Assembly: GCF_013299185.1 (NCBI RefSeq) | Contig: NZ_JAAFKG010000001.1 | Location: 62,001 to 126,000, forward strand | Direction of reading: 5' to 3' | Source: Microcoleus sp. bin48.metabat.b7b8b9.023 | Lineage (GTDB): Bacteria > Cyanobacteriota > Cyanobacteriia > Cyanobacteriales > Microcoleaceae | Length of the DNA: 64,000 bases | Translations under genes and position numbers: made by a program | The notes under the pieces: model-generated | The model's input: only the letters and a program-made list of their open reading frames with translations | What the model was told of the DNA's origin: nothing | The model's database searches: none | In this document: piece by piece, positions 27,581 through 37,792 of the stretch | Numbering within the stretch: position 1 is the first letter of the stretch | Layout: each line of letters starts with the position of its first letter

Positions 27581-28132
27581 ATGTCACAATCAAAACTTTT
27601 CGCAACAAAACTGCAAACAGCCAACCCCAACCAAGAAAAATTGCTGCGGCTCTTAGGTTTCCGCATCGACCCCGACACCGAAGTACCGAATCTGTATACT
27701 CTCATTGTCTGTGGAGAAGAAGAACCGCCTTTAGTAGCTGGCGGTCAACTTGTATTTTTTACCCGTCCACAACTAGCGATTAATGCTCTCAAACTGTGCG
27801 ATATAGATGTCAGCGAACTGGGAACACCACCCACACAAATAGACGCTATCTGCGACATTGCAGAAACCCTGTACTTGCTCGATGCAGAAGATATTGACGA
27901 ATCAGGGATTATGCTTAACTGTTTGAACGCGCTGTTAAATTTAGTAAAAGTCACATTAACACCCATGCCCACAAACTACAAACGCGTGCTTTATGCTTTT
28001 GCAGACCACCTGAATATTGATGAAGAGTTTGCGAGTTTTTTAGCTGAAGAGGACATCCAGCGTTCGGAGATGGTCAACGCTATTTTATGGTGTGTGGGAG
28101 CCATTACCGTCAAATCTAGATTGCTAACCTAG
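27581..28132 (+). CDS. Conserved hypothetical protein
   Basis: A 183-residue soluble acidic protein I cannot assign. The N-terminal half contains a beta-type segment (LYTLIVCGEEEPPLVAGGQLVFF) and the C-terminal half is helical (ICDIAETLYLLDAEDIDESGIMLNCLNALLNLVKV). It follows the M41-type gene by 119 bp in the same direction and may share its transcript. No motifs suggest catalysis. Confidence 0.7.
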   Translation: MSQSKLFATKLQTANPNQEKLLRLLGFRIDPDTEVPNLYTLIVCGEEEPPLVAGGQLVFFTRPQLAINALKLCDIDVSELGTPPTQIDAICDIAETLYLLDAEDIDESGIMLNCLNALLNLVKVTLTPMPTNYKRVLYAFADHLNIDEEFASFLAEEDIQRSEMVNAILWCVGAITVKSRLLT

Positions 28133-28642
28133 TAATTTTAGATTTGGAATTTTCAATTGAATAATTCACAACATTCAAACATTTCAACTTATTACTTTCA
28201 ACCAGGTCAGTCCTAGACGCAACTCTCACATTAAGGTACGTTGTTGCGCTTGGGCGCTCTTATATTTAAGCGCTCAAACGCAACAAGTGACCCAAAAAAT
28301 AGTTCCATAAAAGTTCCAGTTGCGTCCAGGACTCAAGGATTGCTATAGGTGCATAAGTCCAATTATCAATTACCAATTACCAATTACAAATCACAAATCA
28401 TTCAAATGTGCGATCGAATTGCTGTCGCTTGGTGCGGGCTGGTTTAGTTCGATTGTTGGTGGGAATTAAAGATTGTTGGTAAAACCTGCCTCTACTATTG
28501 AATTACCAATTACCAATTACCAATTACGAAATCTTCAGAAAAGTCCCGATCGCCAAAAAAAAACTTAGTATTACAGCGTAGCGCGAGTTATACTCCATAC
28601 TGGAAAGACTGCGATCGCCCAAAAATCCCGAAATCAAAGTTT
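28133..28642. other. Non-coding spacer with CCAATTA heptamers
   Basis: 510 bp with no credible gene. It has CCAATTA heptamers at 28355-28400 and 28502-28531, a hairpin GTTGCGCTTGGGCGCTC / GAGCGC-type at 28232-28290 (GCGCTTGGGCGCTCTTATAT against AAGCGCTCAAACGC), and a degenerate CAGTCCTAGACGCAAC / GTTGCGTCCAGGACT pair spanning 28206-28336. Confidence 0.5.
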
Positions 28643-30070
28643 ATGAGCAACACTCCGCCCCTTGAAAGGGCCGCCGACAACCCAGAAACCAAAAAACTCA
28701 GTTTCTCCACAAAATTAGCATACGGTGCGGGAGACCTTGGCCCCGCAATTACTGCGAATGTTCTGGTGTTTTTCCTAATGTTTTTCTTTACCAACGTGGC
28801 TGGTTTGGCTGCGGGGACTGCTAGTAACATTTTGCTGATCGGCAAGGTTTGGGATGCGATAAATGACCCGATTGTGGGGGTTTTGAGCGATCGCACCTCT
28901 CACCCATGGGGCCGCCGCTATCCTTGGATGGTTTACGGCGCAATTCCTTTCGGCATCTTCTTCTTTTTGCAGTGGATTGTTCCCAGCAAAGATCCTACGA
29001 TATTGTTTTGGTACTATGTGGCGATCGGCATATTGTTTAACACCGCCTACACCGCCGTCAACCTGCCTTACACCGCCCTCACCCCAGAATTAACCCAAGA
29101 CTACAACGAACGCACTAGCCTTAACAGTTTCCGGTTTACTTTCTCGATCGGCGGCAGCATTTTGTCATTAATTATCGCGCAAATTATCTTTGCCTTAGTT
29201 AAAGATGACACCCAAAAATACTTAATATTAGGCGCCATCTGTACAGTAATTTCAGTATTGCCTTTGTATTGGTGCTTTTTCGGAACCCGAAAACACGTCC
29301 TCTCTCAATTGCAAGACAATCCCGCAGAAGACAATTCAACCTCTTTGCCGATAGGAGAACAGTTGCGGATTGCATTTAACAATCGCCCTTTTTTGTACGT
29401 AATTGGAATTTATCTCTGTTCTTGGCTGGGAGTGCAATTAACTGCTTCGATTTTGCCTTACTTTGTCATCAACTGGATGAATCTGCCGCCAGCAACTTTT
29501 ACCCAAACTGCGATCGCCGTTCAAGGCACCGCACTCGCCATGCTATCTGTTTGGAGTAGAGTTAGCGAACGCTACGGCAAAAAAGCTGTTTATTTTATGG
29601 GCATGAGTTTGTGGATTATCGCCCAAGCCGGACTGTTTTTCCTGCAACCCGGACAAGTTGTCCAAATGTACCTGTTAGCAGTTATGGCTGGTGTGGGAGT
29701 TTCTACTGCTTATCTTGTACCTTGGTCGATGATACCGGATGTGATTGAACTCGACGAACTCCAAACCGGAGAAAGACGCGAAGGCGTGTTCTATTCGTTT
29801 ATGGTGTTGCTGCAAAAAATTGGTTTGGCGATCGGCTTGTGGTTGGTAGGCCAAGCATTAGAACAAGCTGGATTTCTCGCTACTGTTCAGGGACAGGCTG
29901 CACCTATACAGCCGGATTCTGCCCTGTTCGCGATTCGAGTTGCGATCGGGCCGCTGCCCACAATTGCTTTAATCTGCGGCATGATTCTTACATATTTCTA
30001 TCCGATTACCCGCGAAGTTCACGCAGAGATTTTGTTGAAACTTCGAGAAAAGAAAGCACATAATCTGTAA
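28643..30070 (+). CDS. GPH-family (MelB-like) sugar/cation symporter
   Basis: A 475-residue membrane protein with twelve predicted membrane segments, of the glycoside-pentoside-hexuronide:cation symporter family (MFS superfamily). Diagnostic segments are YGAGDLGPAI at the N-terminus, DPIVGVLSDRTSHPWGRRYPWM, NLPYTALTPELTQDYNERTSLN and LVPWSMIPDVIELDELQTGERREGVFYS (in part). Substrate not deducible; no sugar-metabolism genes are adjacent. Confidence 0.92.
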   Translation: MSNTPPLERAADNPETKKLSFSTKLAYGAGDLGPAITANVLVFFLMFFFTNVAGLAAGTASNILLIGKVWDAINDPIVGVLSDRTSHPWGRRYPWMVYGAIPFGIFFFLQWIVPSKDPTILFWYYVAIGILFNTAYTAVNLPYTALTPELTQDYNERTSLNSFRFTFSIGGSILSLIIAQIIFALVKDDTQKYLILGAICTVISVLPLYWCFFGTRKHVLSQLQDNPAEDNSTSLPIGEQLRIAFNNRPFLYVIGIYLCSWLGVQLTASILPYFVINWMNLPPATFTQTAIAVQGTALAMLSVWSRVSERYGKKAVYFMGMSLWIIAQAGLFFLQPGQVVQMYLLAVMAGVGVSTAYLVPWSMIPDVIELDELQTGERREGVFYSFMVLLQKIGLAIGLWLVGQALEQAGFLATVQGQAAPIQPDSALFAIRVAIGPLPTIALICGMILTYFYPITREVHAEILLKLREKKAHNL

Positions 30071-30251
30071 TATTCAATAGACTTTAATTGCATTTGTGCT
30101 CTCTCTAATCAGCGTTAATGAGCGGTTGTTGTATCAAGGGAATATTTATGCAATGCAAGTCTAATGAGTATCACAAAATAACACTTGTCAAAAGCTCATC
30201 CGGCTCAGATTCCAGAACAATTACCAGATTGCTTGCCAACTACTTGTATCC

Positions 30252-30340
30252 TCTTACCCGAAAGAATTGGTTGAAAGCCGGAACCCTTGTATGGAGAAAT
30301 TAAAATCCGACTATTCATTAATCCAATCCTCTTCCTTCCT
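30252..30340 (-). repeat. About 88-bp interspersed repeat, copy h2
   Basis: Inverse of GGAAGAGGATTGGATTAATG, AATAGTCGGATTTTAATTTC and GGCTTTCAACCAATTCTTTC. It is closest to copy h3 at 50244-50330. TTGACAG heptamers in inverse orientation follow at 30358-30375. Confidence 0.75.
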
Positions 30341-30385
30341 TTGTCAAGTGCTGCCCCAAGTCAACTGTCAACTGAATGAAGAACG

Positions 30386-30508
30386 TGTTATAAACCAATA
30401 CGGTTAACTTAACGCTTTTTGACGAATTTCCGATCGCTATTTTATAGGCAATACAGGCATTTTTTGCAAGTCAGATTGTTCTTAAGTTAACCGTATTGTG
30501 TTATAAAC
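30386..30508. mobile_element. 103-bp MITE with 17-bp TIRs and 10-bp target duplication
   Basis: The element proper is 30396-30498. Its ends are perfect 17-base inverted repeats (CAATACGGTTAACTTAA). Directly outside both ends lies the identical decamer TGTTATAAAC (30386-30395 and 30499-30508). No coding capacity. This is the cleanest transposition footprint in the window; the transposase must act in trans. Confidence 0.85.
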
Positions 30509-31426
30509 CTCTTTCATCGGTTAATCCCAAAAAACACCCCGTTGCGGGTTTCCGGCTAATATTGATATAGCTCTCATAGGATGGCGAATCATAGCGATGG
30601 TTTTAGCAAGAGTGGAAAAGCCCAGAAACCCCATGTTTCAGCGACAAAACATCACATCGCCCAGCGCCATCCGCCCGGTAGCAAAACCCAGAAGCCTTGA
30701 GTTTTTCCAAATGTCGATCGACTTTGTATTAACAAAATATTAATTTTTATGTCGTTTGCCCATTATATAGATCGGTGGGTGATATGATGTTAGGGCAGTT
30801 TAATTATATAAACTTAAAAAGCGATCCAGATCTTAAAAAAATTGACAATTAAAAGATAAAGACAGATTTTTGTCGGAAATTGATTGGATTAGTTGTCGTT
30901 CCACAAATCGGCCCAATGGTGTTAATTATATCTACGTATAAAATGCAAAACTTTTTAGCCGATCGGTTCGTGGGTAAGTTAACAGGTAGTGCAGCTATTG
31001 GTGGCGATCGCAAAAATGGCAGAGATGACAAGGCAATACCAGGGCGATCGGCCACCGAGGTGTGACGTAAAATTGTAAAATTGTAAAATTTTGGTAAAGT
31101 TGTGCGGAAGCTGCGAAGAAGCTCAGCGACATCCGAAAAAGTAGGTAGAGTCACCCATAAACCCTGAATACAAGCAGAACACAGCCACCAGAAATACAGT
31201 TGGAGACAACTCTCTATTCAGTTAGTAAAATAACTTTTGCAGTCGGTACAAGATATGAATTTAGTTATTTTTGTATATTATGTGAAAGTAGTGAGAACTA
31301 TTGGCAGGAAATAGAACCAACCAACCCAGAATTTCGTGTGATATCCTGAAGTCAAGGGTGAAAGCATCAACCAGAAGGCTCGCATAACCAAGCTGATTTT
31401 ACCAAAACAATATGAAAGAGGTCAAC
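30509..31426. other. Long non-coding region upstream of the BY-kinase gene
   Basis: About 900 bp with no credible gene. 30580-30720 has decayed CCCAGAAACCCCATG repeat words. 30840-31160 has HIP1 sites and three tandem AAAATTGTA words at 31068-31092. The A/T-rich 31190-31400 probably holds the promoter of the downstream gene; I cannot identify an operator. Confidence 0.45.
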
Positions 31427-33790
31427 ATGGAAAAAGAACAGGACGCTCATATCGTACCAATTAGCAACCAGAGCAGACAGGTGCAGCAATTTCCCGTTGA
31501 CGAGGGAGAAGAGTTAAGCGGGGCACCCCAGAAAGGATTGAATCTAAAGCCCTTGTTCAGGACTTTTCAACGACAAGCCCTAGTCATCATTGCGATTGTA
31601 GCCCTAGCAGGCGGTGCAGTTTATTATAAGGTCAAGGGAGGCAAGAAAACATATCAAGGCGATTTTCGGATACTGGTGGAACCCGTGACAACGGAGGCAA
31701 GACTTACCGACGCATCTGCCCTCGCCAATCGCGGTGAGGGGGGTGGAGTGCCTAATCGAGAATTTTTTAGTTTGGACTATCCAACTCAGCTTCAAATTCT
31801 CCAGAGTCCTCAGATGCTGTCGGCTATTACCAAACAAGTCCAACAAAAATATCCAAAAATGACCGAGGAACTTCTTAAAAAAGGATTACTCGTGTTGCGC
31901 CTCGGAGAAAATGAGTTGACGCAAACTAAAATTTTGGAAGTTCGTTTCCTCGGGCAAGAGCCTGACTTAGTTCAGTTCGTTTTAGAAGAAACTAAAAAGA
32001 AATATTTAAAGTACAGCCTTGACGAACGCAAGACTCGCATTGGTCAAGGTGTTAATTTTATTGAAAACCAGCTTCCGGGACTCAACAAGCGCGTAAATGA
32101 CCTGAAGTCTGAGTTACAGATGATACAGCAGCAGCAAAAAATTACCGATCCTAAAGAACAAGGCGCGCAATTGATCGTGCAAGTTCGCGCTATGGAAACT
32201 TTAGAGTTAGAAACTCAAAGGCTGCTCCAGGAACAGAAAATGCTGTACGCTAACTTGCAAAAACAATTAGATTTTACACCAAATGAAGCTATTGCGGCTT
32301 CAGCTTTAAGTGAAGAACCTCAATATAAAGAGTTGCTGACCAAGGTTAAGGAAGTAGAAGGTCAGATTGCTGTAGAAACAGCTCGGTTTAAATCTGCTAA
32401 CCCGATAGTGGAAGCTTTAGAGCGCAAGCGGGCAAATTTAGTAGCTTTGCTCAACAAGCAAACCGATCGCATTTTGGGGCAAAATTTGGTAGGCTCTCAA
32501 GCCAATTCTAAAGTTCAGAATTTTCAAAACTCGATTCGCATAGGCTTGATCAAACAATTGGTGGATACTGCGAACCAAGTTCAAGTCTTAGAAGCTCGCA
32601 GTCAGGCGATCGCCCAAAGTAAAGAAGAGTTGACCCGAAAATTAAGAGATTTTCCGATTGTAGCTCGTCGCTACAACGAACTGCAACAGCAATTAGACAT
32701 AGCCTCCACCAGCCGCCAGCAACTTTTAACTCAGCGGGAAACTCTGCGCGTCCAAGCAGCCCAAAGCCAAATACCTTGGGAAATTATTTCTCAACCCCAG
32801 ATACCAAAAGATCTCAAATCAAACAAATTCATTCCAGTTGCCTCGAAAAGTACAAACAACTTTGTGATGGGAATTTTTGGAGGACTCGTGTTAGGCCTGG
32901 GAGCGGCTATTCTTATTGAAAAAATCCGCAACATTTTCTACTGTGCTGATGACATTAAAGATGCGTTTGATGCGCCTTTATTGGGAGTAATTCCTCGTGA
33001 CAAAAATGCTAAAAAATTTCCGCCTTCTATTGCTAATGCCTATGCTTATCTTGAAGGCAAACAGGGGAATCATAAAAATGCTTCGGAATTTATAGAAGCT
33101 TTTGACTCTCTTTATACTAATATCCGCTTTCTTTCTTCAAATCGAACGATTAGCTCTTTGGTAGTTGGTTCGGCTACAGTTGGCGAAGGCAAATCTACCG
33201 TTGCTTTAAACCTAGCCCACGTGGCAGCGCTGGCGGGTCAGCGAGTGCTGTTGGTAGACGCGAACTTGCATTCGCCCAGCCTGCACAGGCTGTTGGAACT
33301 GCCTAATGTCAATGGATTGAGCAACTTGCTAGAAAATAAAAATGAACCGGATGAAATTATCCAGCGATCGCACCTAGCAGATAATCTGTTTGTATTAACA
33401 GCCGGTATTCCTGTCCCCGGTACTGCCAGACGGCTTGCCTCATCTCAAATGCAGTATTTAATGGAAGAACTGCACGCCACATTTGACTTTGTTATCTACG
33501 ATACCCCACCGCTGGTTGATAGTAAAGATACGAATTTTTTAGCGGCGCGCACAGATGGAATACTGATGGTTGTATCAGTTCGCCAGGTGAAGTCTTCTGT
33601 AGTCAAAACAGTTTTCAGTCAATTAGAAAATTTTGGCATACCCTGCTTGGGCACCGTGGCTAATAATCCTACCAAAGGCAAGAAGTATCAAATATCTAAA
33701 GCATCATCACTCGTGGAAGATAAACATGAATATTTGAATTTGGCACCAGTACCGTCTGGCATCCACAAACTAGCTCCCAAAAAAGAATGA
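31427..33790 (+). CDS. Polysaccharide co-polymerase / BY-kinase (Wzc-like)
   Basis: An inner-membrane protein that controls chain length and export of capsular or exopolysaccharide. Numbered from ATG 31427 it has 787 residues. A Wzz domain begins near residue 38 with TM1 (LVIIAIVALAGGAVYY); a long periplasmic coiled coil with LDERKTRIGQG and FPIVARRYNELQQQLD follows; TM2 is at about 479-497. The cytoplasmic kinase has Walker A GSATVGEGKST (about 581-591), A' VLLVDANLHS and B FVIYDTPPLVD. The C-terminal tyrosine cluster is short (two or three Tyr). AGAGG at 31417-31421 supports ATG 31427 over 31412. Confidence 0.92.
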   Translation: MEKEQDAHIVPISNQSRQVQQFPVDEGEELSGAPQKGLNLKPLFRTFQRQALVIIAIVALAGGAVYYKVKGGKKTYQGDFRILVEPVTTEARLTDASALANRGEGGGVPNREFFSLDYPTQLQILQSPQMLSAITKQVQQKYPKMTEELLKKGLLVLRLGENELTQTKILEVRFLGQEPDLVQFVLEETKKKYLKYSLDERKTRIGQGVNFIENQLPGLNKRVNDLKSELQMIQQQQKITDPKEQGAQLIVQVRAMETLELETQRLLQEQKMLYANLQKQLDFTPNEAIAASALSEEPQYKELLTKVKEVEGQIAVETARFKSANPIVEALERKRANLVALLNKQTDRILGQNLVGSQANSKVQNFQNSIRIGLIKQLVDTANQVQVLEARSQAIAQSKEELTRKLRDFPIVARRYNELQQQLDIASTSRQQLLTQRETLRVQAAQSQIPWEIISQPQIPKDLKSNKFIPVASKSTNNFVMGIFGGLVLGLGAAILIEKIRNIFYCADDIKDAFDAPLLGVIPRDKNAKKFPPSIANAYAYLEGKQGNHKNASEFIEAFDSLYTNIRFLSSNRTISSLVVGSATVGEGKSTVALNLAHVAALAGQRVLLVDANLHSPSLHRLLELPNVNGLSNLLENKNEPDEIIQRSHLADNLFVLTAGIPVPGTARRLASSQMQYLMEELHATFDFVIYDTPPLVDSKDTNFLAARTDGILMVVSVRQVKSSVVKTVFSQLENFGIPCLGTVANNPTKGKKYQISKASSLVEDKHEYLNLAPVPSGIHKLAPKKE

Positions 33791-33796
33791 GATTCT

Positions 33797-33953
33797 GTTG
33801 ACAGTTGACAGTTGACCGTTGACAGTTGACAGTTGACCGTTGTAGGGGCAGTGGATGGTGCGTGCCTGCCCTCTTAGTTGACAGTTGACCGTTGACAGTT
33901 GACAGTTAACAGTTGACAGTTGACAGTTGACAGTTGACCGTTGACCGTTGGTA
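33797..33953. repeat. (TTGACAG/TTGACCG)n STRR array
   Basis: Two blocks of TTGACAG/TTGACCG heptamers (33797-33841 and 33877-33953) interrupted by GTAGGGGCAGTGGATGGTGC, a repeat word that also occurs near 25325-25350 in inverse form (GGCACGGGGGCACTGCCCCT). Confidence 0.85.
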
Positions 33954-34057
33954 TAAGAGTAAAAAAGATGACCCACCCCAAAATTTTAGACTCCTGTTCA
34001 AGTTCCCAGATTCAATGCTGCAAGTCAATCTCAGATCTAAAATCGGCTGGTAGCGGA

Positions 34058-36517
34058 CTAATTAGCATCTGGCTTGGTGGGAAATGTGACGGTAAAATTA
34101 GTCCAGCCCTTGCTGCTTTCAACCTCAATTTTTCCCTGTAACTGTTCCACAAGTTTTTGAACCAAAGCTAAACCCAAACCTGTACCTCCTTGTTTCCAGG
34201 GATCGGCATTGGGAACTCGATAAAATTTATCGAAAATTCGAGGCAATTCTTCGATCGCAATGGAAGATTGATTGCTGAATGTAAATTGAATTTCCGAAGC
34301 CCTAACACTTGCTTGTGCGGAATTTTTCCCGCTTTCTGCTTTTTCCCCGTCTCCCTTTTTGTACTCAACTTTCAAAGAGATTTCGCCCTCATTGGCAGTA
34401 TACTTGCAGGCATTGTTGAGGAGTTCTGCTAAAATTCGTCCCAAACTAGCGCGGTTGGAACTGATCGTGGGGAGGTGGCGATCGAACTCTACTCGCAAAT
34501 GCTGGTGGCGGTTCTGGGCTCGGGTGTAAAACGGGTCGATAATCGTAGGCAGCCACACATCTAAGTTTACTGGTTCGAGGTCGATCGGACAAGTTGCTGC
34601 TTCGAGCCGCTGCAAATCGAGCAAAGCATTAATTAAATCGGTTTCCCTAGTACATTCTGTTTCTAAAATTTCTAAATAAATCTGGCGTCGGTCTGGTGTG
34701 GGAGAAATTCTCAGCATATGAATAGCCATTTTCATATTAGATAAAGGCGTCCGCAATTCGTGAGAAACCGTGCTGAGAAATTCATCTTTTAGAACGTTTA
34801 AATGCTGGAGTTCCTGCACTTTTTGTTGCAATTGGGTGGTGCGTTCTTGGACTTGGCGTTCGAGGTCGGCATTGAGATTTTGTACTTGCTGGTAGAGTTG
34901 GGCTTGCTGAATGGCGATCGCGATTTGAGTTGCCAGTTGCAGCAGCAAATCCAATTCCGAAGCCTGCCACTTCCGGGATTTGGAACACTGATGGACGCAC
35001 ATCATCCCCCACAAATTGCCGTCTTGCAAAATTGGTACAATTAAATAAGCTTTGATTTGCGCTTGCTGCAACCGCGCATAATTTTCGGCACTCAAACTAG
35101 CTTTGTCGATGTCTGGGACGGCATAGATCTCCTGTTCGATCGCAAACGCAGCTTCCTGCCAAATATTGTCTGGCATGATTTCTCCCAAGATAGAAGACCA
35201 CTTGGGGGCAACGGATTCTGCCACAAAAATGCCAAAATTGCTCGACTCCCAACGCACGATCGCTACTCTGTCGGCTTGCAAAACTTGCCGGACTTCATCG
35301 ACGCTGGCGTTGAGAATTTCTTCGAGGTTTAAGGATTGGTGAATCCGGAAGGAAATTTGAGTTAACAGCCGATCGCGCTGCGCCTGTTCGTGGAGTTTGG
35401 CAGTCCGTTCGCGCACCTGCTGTTCCAATTTAGCATTGCGGCTTTGCAGCAGTTCCAATTTTTCCGATTGCAGTTGATAAACCGACTGCTGCAACTGTTT
35501 GACAACTCGGTACATTTCGGTCGGATCGAGAACTCTGAGCAAGCTGGTTTGAGTAATAATTCCCAGCAGTTCTCCGCGCCCGCCGCACACCACCAACCGC
35601 TGCACTTGTTGCTGCTGCATTTGTTTGTGCGCCGTCCACAGGGAATCGGAAGGTTCCAGAAATTGCAGGGGAGTTCTCATGACTTTTTGAGCTGGAGTTT
35701 GCTCGAAATTTAGTTCGAGATACTGTGCTTGCACGATGTCGTATTCGGTAACAATTCCCAAAGGTTGGTGAAAGGAATAGTGAAAAACGGAGGTAGAGTC
35801 CTCTTTGGGCTTCTCCATTGTTAATTCTTTGTTTTTGGTAATGACTACGCAACTGACTTGATGCTCGGACATCAGTTCGCTGATGCTCAGCAGCGAGGCG
35901 GTGTGGGGCGCTGTAATTGGCGTAGTCATCAATTCTGCTACCCGCCGCAATTTGAGAATGTTGGAAGGTTGCAATACTTGGCGAATTCTTTCCCGCGTCA
36001 GCACTCCTACCAAGTGCCGGAATTGATTGACAATAGGCAAATAGCGAATTCGGTGCTGGCGAAATAACGATAAAGCGGTAAACACGTCTTGATCGTCGGA
36101 TTCTGTGAGGGAAACCGACACCGGAGACATGACTTCGGCAATTGGTATTTTGTGCAGGGCTACTTTTTGCAGGCTGTTTATTTTCCCAGAAGCAATCAGC
36201 CTCACCAAGTCGGCGGGGGTTAATATGCCGATTAACAGCCCGCGACTGGGGTTTTCGGATAAGTTGCCTGTGGTGATAGTCTGCTGGTTCTGCACGACGA
36301 GGACGCAGCGGGCCCGCACCTTGTCCGGCGGTGATGATTCGCTCATCGCCCCCTTGTCTGAGGGTAAAGGCCCTTTGACTAGGGGACAACTGTTTTGCAA
36401 CTGACTCATCAGGGCGATCGCCACTGCTAAGGAAGTTTCTGGCCCGGCAGTTAGGGGGTAGCGGTCGATCGCTTGTTCTAAGGCTGAGGAGTAAAAGGGC
36501 GGGTGATAAAAGGGCAT
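34058..36517 (-). CDS. Hybrid-input histidine kinase: CBS x4, GAF, HisKA, HATPase
   Basis: An 819-residue soluble sensor kinase. Two CBS pairs (about 20-170 and 195-345) could bind adenine nucleotides; a coiled coil, a GAF domain (about 388-545), a second coiled coil and then HisKA with SHELRTPL (His near 586) and an HATPase domain (NNACKY, FDKFYRV, GGTGLGLALVQKL) follow. No receiver domain. Within the first CBS pair there is a linker (about residues 40-72) encoded by C/G-rich DNA that resembles the CCCCCTTG repeat class. No adjacent response regulator. It converges on the BY-kinase gene. Confidence 0.93.
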   Translation of the reverse strand: MPFYHPPFYSSALEQAIDRYPLTAGPETSLAVAIALMSQLQNSCPLVKGPLPSDKGAMSESSPPDKVRARCVLVVQNQQTITTGNLSENPSRGLLIGILTPADLVRLIASGKINSLQKVALHKIPIAEVMSPVSVSLTESDDQDVFTALSLFRQHRIRYLPIVNQFRHLVGVLTRERIRQVLQPSNILKLRRVAELMTTPITAPHTASLLSISELMSEHQVSCVVITKNKELTMEKPKEDSTSVFHYSFHQPLGIVTEYDIVQAQYLELNFEQTPAQKVMRTPLQFLEPSDSLWTAHKQMQQQQVQRLVVCGGRGELLGIITQTSLLRVLDPTEMYRVVKQLQQSVYQLQSEKLELLQSRNAKLEQQVRERTAKLHEQAQRDRLLTQISFRIHQSLNLEEILNASVDEVRQVLQADRVAIVRWESSNFGIFVAESVAPKWSSILGEIMPDNIWQEAAFAIEQEIYAVPDIDKASLSAENYARLQQAQIKAYLIVPILQDGNLWGMMCVHQCSKSRKWQASELDLLLQLATQIAIAIQQAQLYQQVQNLNADLERQVQERTTQLQQKVQELQHLNVLKDEFLSTVSHELRTPLSNMKMAIHMLRISPTPDRRQIYLEILETECTRETDLINALLDLQRLEAATCPIDLEPVNLDVWLPTIIDPFYTRAQNRHQHLRVEFDRHLPTISSNRASLGRILAELLNNACKYTANEGEISLKVEYKKGDGEKAESGKNSAQASVRASEIQFTFSNQSSIAIEELPRIFDKFYRVPNADPWKQGGTGLGLALVQKLVEQLQGKIEVESSKGWTNFTVTFPTKPDAN

Positions 36518-36881
36518 AGTTAATTGCAGGTGATCGGAGGACGGCTAAGACCATTTTCGATTTTTGATTTTCGATTCGGAATAGCTTATTACATAACGGT
36601 TTGGAGCTTCCCTAGAGTTCCATTATTTTGTGAAAATGGTATAAAAATCGGGCAAAGCCTTAGGGAACGGCCCAAACACCTCGCCTGTCCTGGAATTTTA
36701 AATAATAGACTTGCTCATTTATTATTTTCGTGCAATTTGAGCTTTAGATTAATAGTCTCACTAATCAGTAATTTCACTGAGTTCAAATCCTGGGGCGGTT
36801 TTTACTGCCTGCTTTTTTCCTGAGACTCCCCTATAATCAAAATAAGCCGAATGTAAAGTTTTACTACAAAATTTACCGATA
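36518..36881. other. Divergent promoter region
   Basis: 364 bp between the kinase (minus) and the HEAT protein (plus). I see no gene and no window-wide repeat. A/T-rich tracts suitable for promoters occur at 36560-36600 and 36700-36780. Confidence 0.45.
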
Positions 36882-37556
36882 ATGACAACTTTAAGCTTAG
36901 AGCAAATTGCAGCCAAGTTAGAAAGCGAAAACTCAGCCGATCGCATGGTGGCTTTGGCTAACTTACGAAACGTGTCGGCTGAAACGGCTGTACCTTTGAT
37001 TAAAAAGGTGTTGAACGACGAAAGTTTGCAAGTGCGATCGATGGCTGTGTTTGCTCTCGGAGTCAAACCGACAGCAGAGTGCTATCCCATTCTAGTCAAA
37101 TTGCTAGAAACTGACCCGGATTACGGGATTCGCGCTGACGCTGCTGGTGCTTTGGGCTATCTGGAAGATATCAGAGCTTTTGAGGCTTTGGTGCGGGCTT
37201 TTTACGAGGATACTGAATGGCTGGTGCGCTTTAGTGCGGCGGTTTCTCTGGGAAATCTCAAAGATCCGCGGGCTCGCGATGTGCTGCTGAAAGCTCTCGA
37301 CTGCGAACAAGTGGTGATCCAGCAGGCGGCGATTTCGGCTTTGGGGGAAATTAAGGCAATTGACGCGATCGATCGCATCCTCAACTTTGCTCAGTCAGAA
37401 GATTGGCTGATCCGTCAGAGGCTGGCTGAAGCTTTGGGCAATTTGCCGAGTGTGAAGAGTGTTTCGGCTTTGAAATACTTAGAAAAAGATAAAAATTCTC
37501 AAGTAGCTGAGGCCGCAACATTTTCTCTCAATCGCTTAGAGAAAACAGAAGCCTAA
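36882..37556 (+). CDS. HEAT-repeat protein (CpcE/NblB-like group)
   Basis: A 224-residue all-helical protein made of about six HEAT-like repeats of 31 residues: VRSMAVFALG, IRADAAGALGYLED, VRFSAAVSLGNLKDPRA, IQQAAISALGEIKA and IRQRLAEALGNLPS mark the second helices. Similar cyanobacterial proteins include phycobilin lyase subunits (CpcE/F) and NblB, but this protein could equally be a scaffold of other function. Single gene. Confidence 0.82.
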   Translation: MTTLSLEQIAAKLESENSADRMVALANLRNVSAETAVPLIKKVLNDESLQVRSMAVFALGVKPTAECYPILVKLLETDPDYGIRADAAGALGYLEDIRAFEALVRAFYEDTEWLVRFSAAVSLGNLKDPRARDVLLKALDCEQVVIQQAAISALGEIKAIDAIDRILNFAQSEDWLIRQRLAEALGNLPSVKSVSALKYLEKDKNSQVAEAATFSLNRLEKTEA

Positions 37557-37792
37557 AATTTTTTAGAGGCGGGTTCACCAAAAATCTGTAAAAGCAGTAG
37601 AATCAGATAAACCCGCCCAGCCCTCTTTGCGATGTTTTAAACAAGTTATTAGACTTGAATTGCCTAAATCTTTGATTGATAGAACAACCGCAGATGCAGG
37701 GCAGATAAACACAGATAAACGCAGAGGTTTTTCAAGGCCAAAGAGTGAATGAGGGCGAGAGGTTTTTTGATTGTGTTGGAAGAGGGAGTTAA

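Noticed and set aside
30118..30303. A 61-codon frame after the GPH transporter
   Set aside because: The second half is the 88-bp interspersed repeat h2, and no ribosome binding site or known family supports it.
35430..36554. A 374-codon minus-strand frame overlapping the CBS-GAF kinase
   Set aside because: It is a shifted frame of the same strand; the composition (RSPAINYALL, many Arg/Ser) lacks domains, whereas the other frame encodes complete CBS, GAF, HisKA and HATPase domains.
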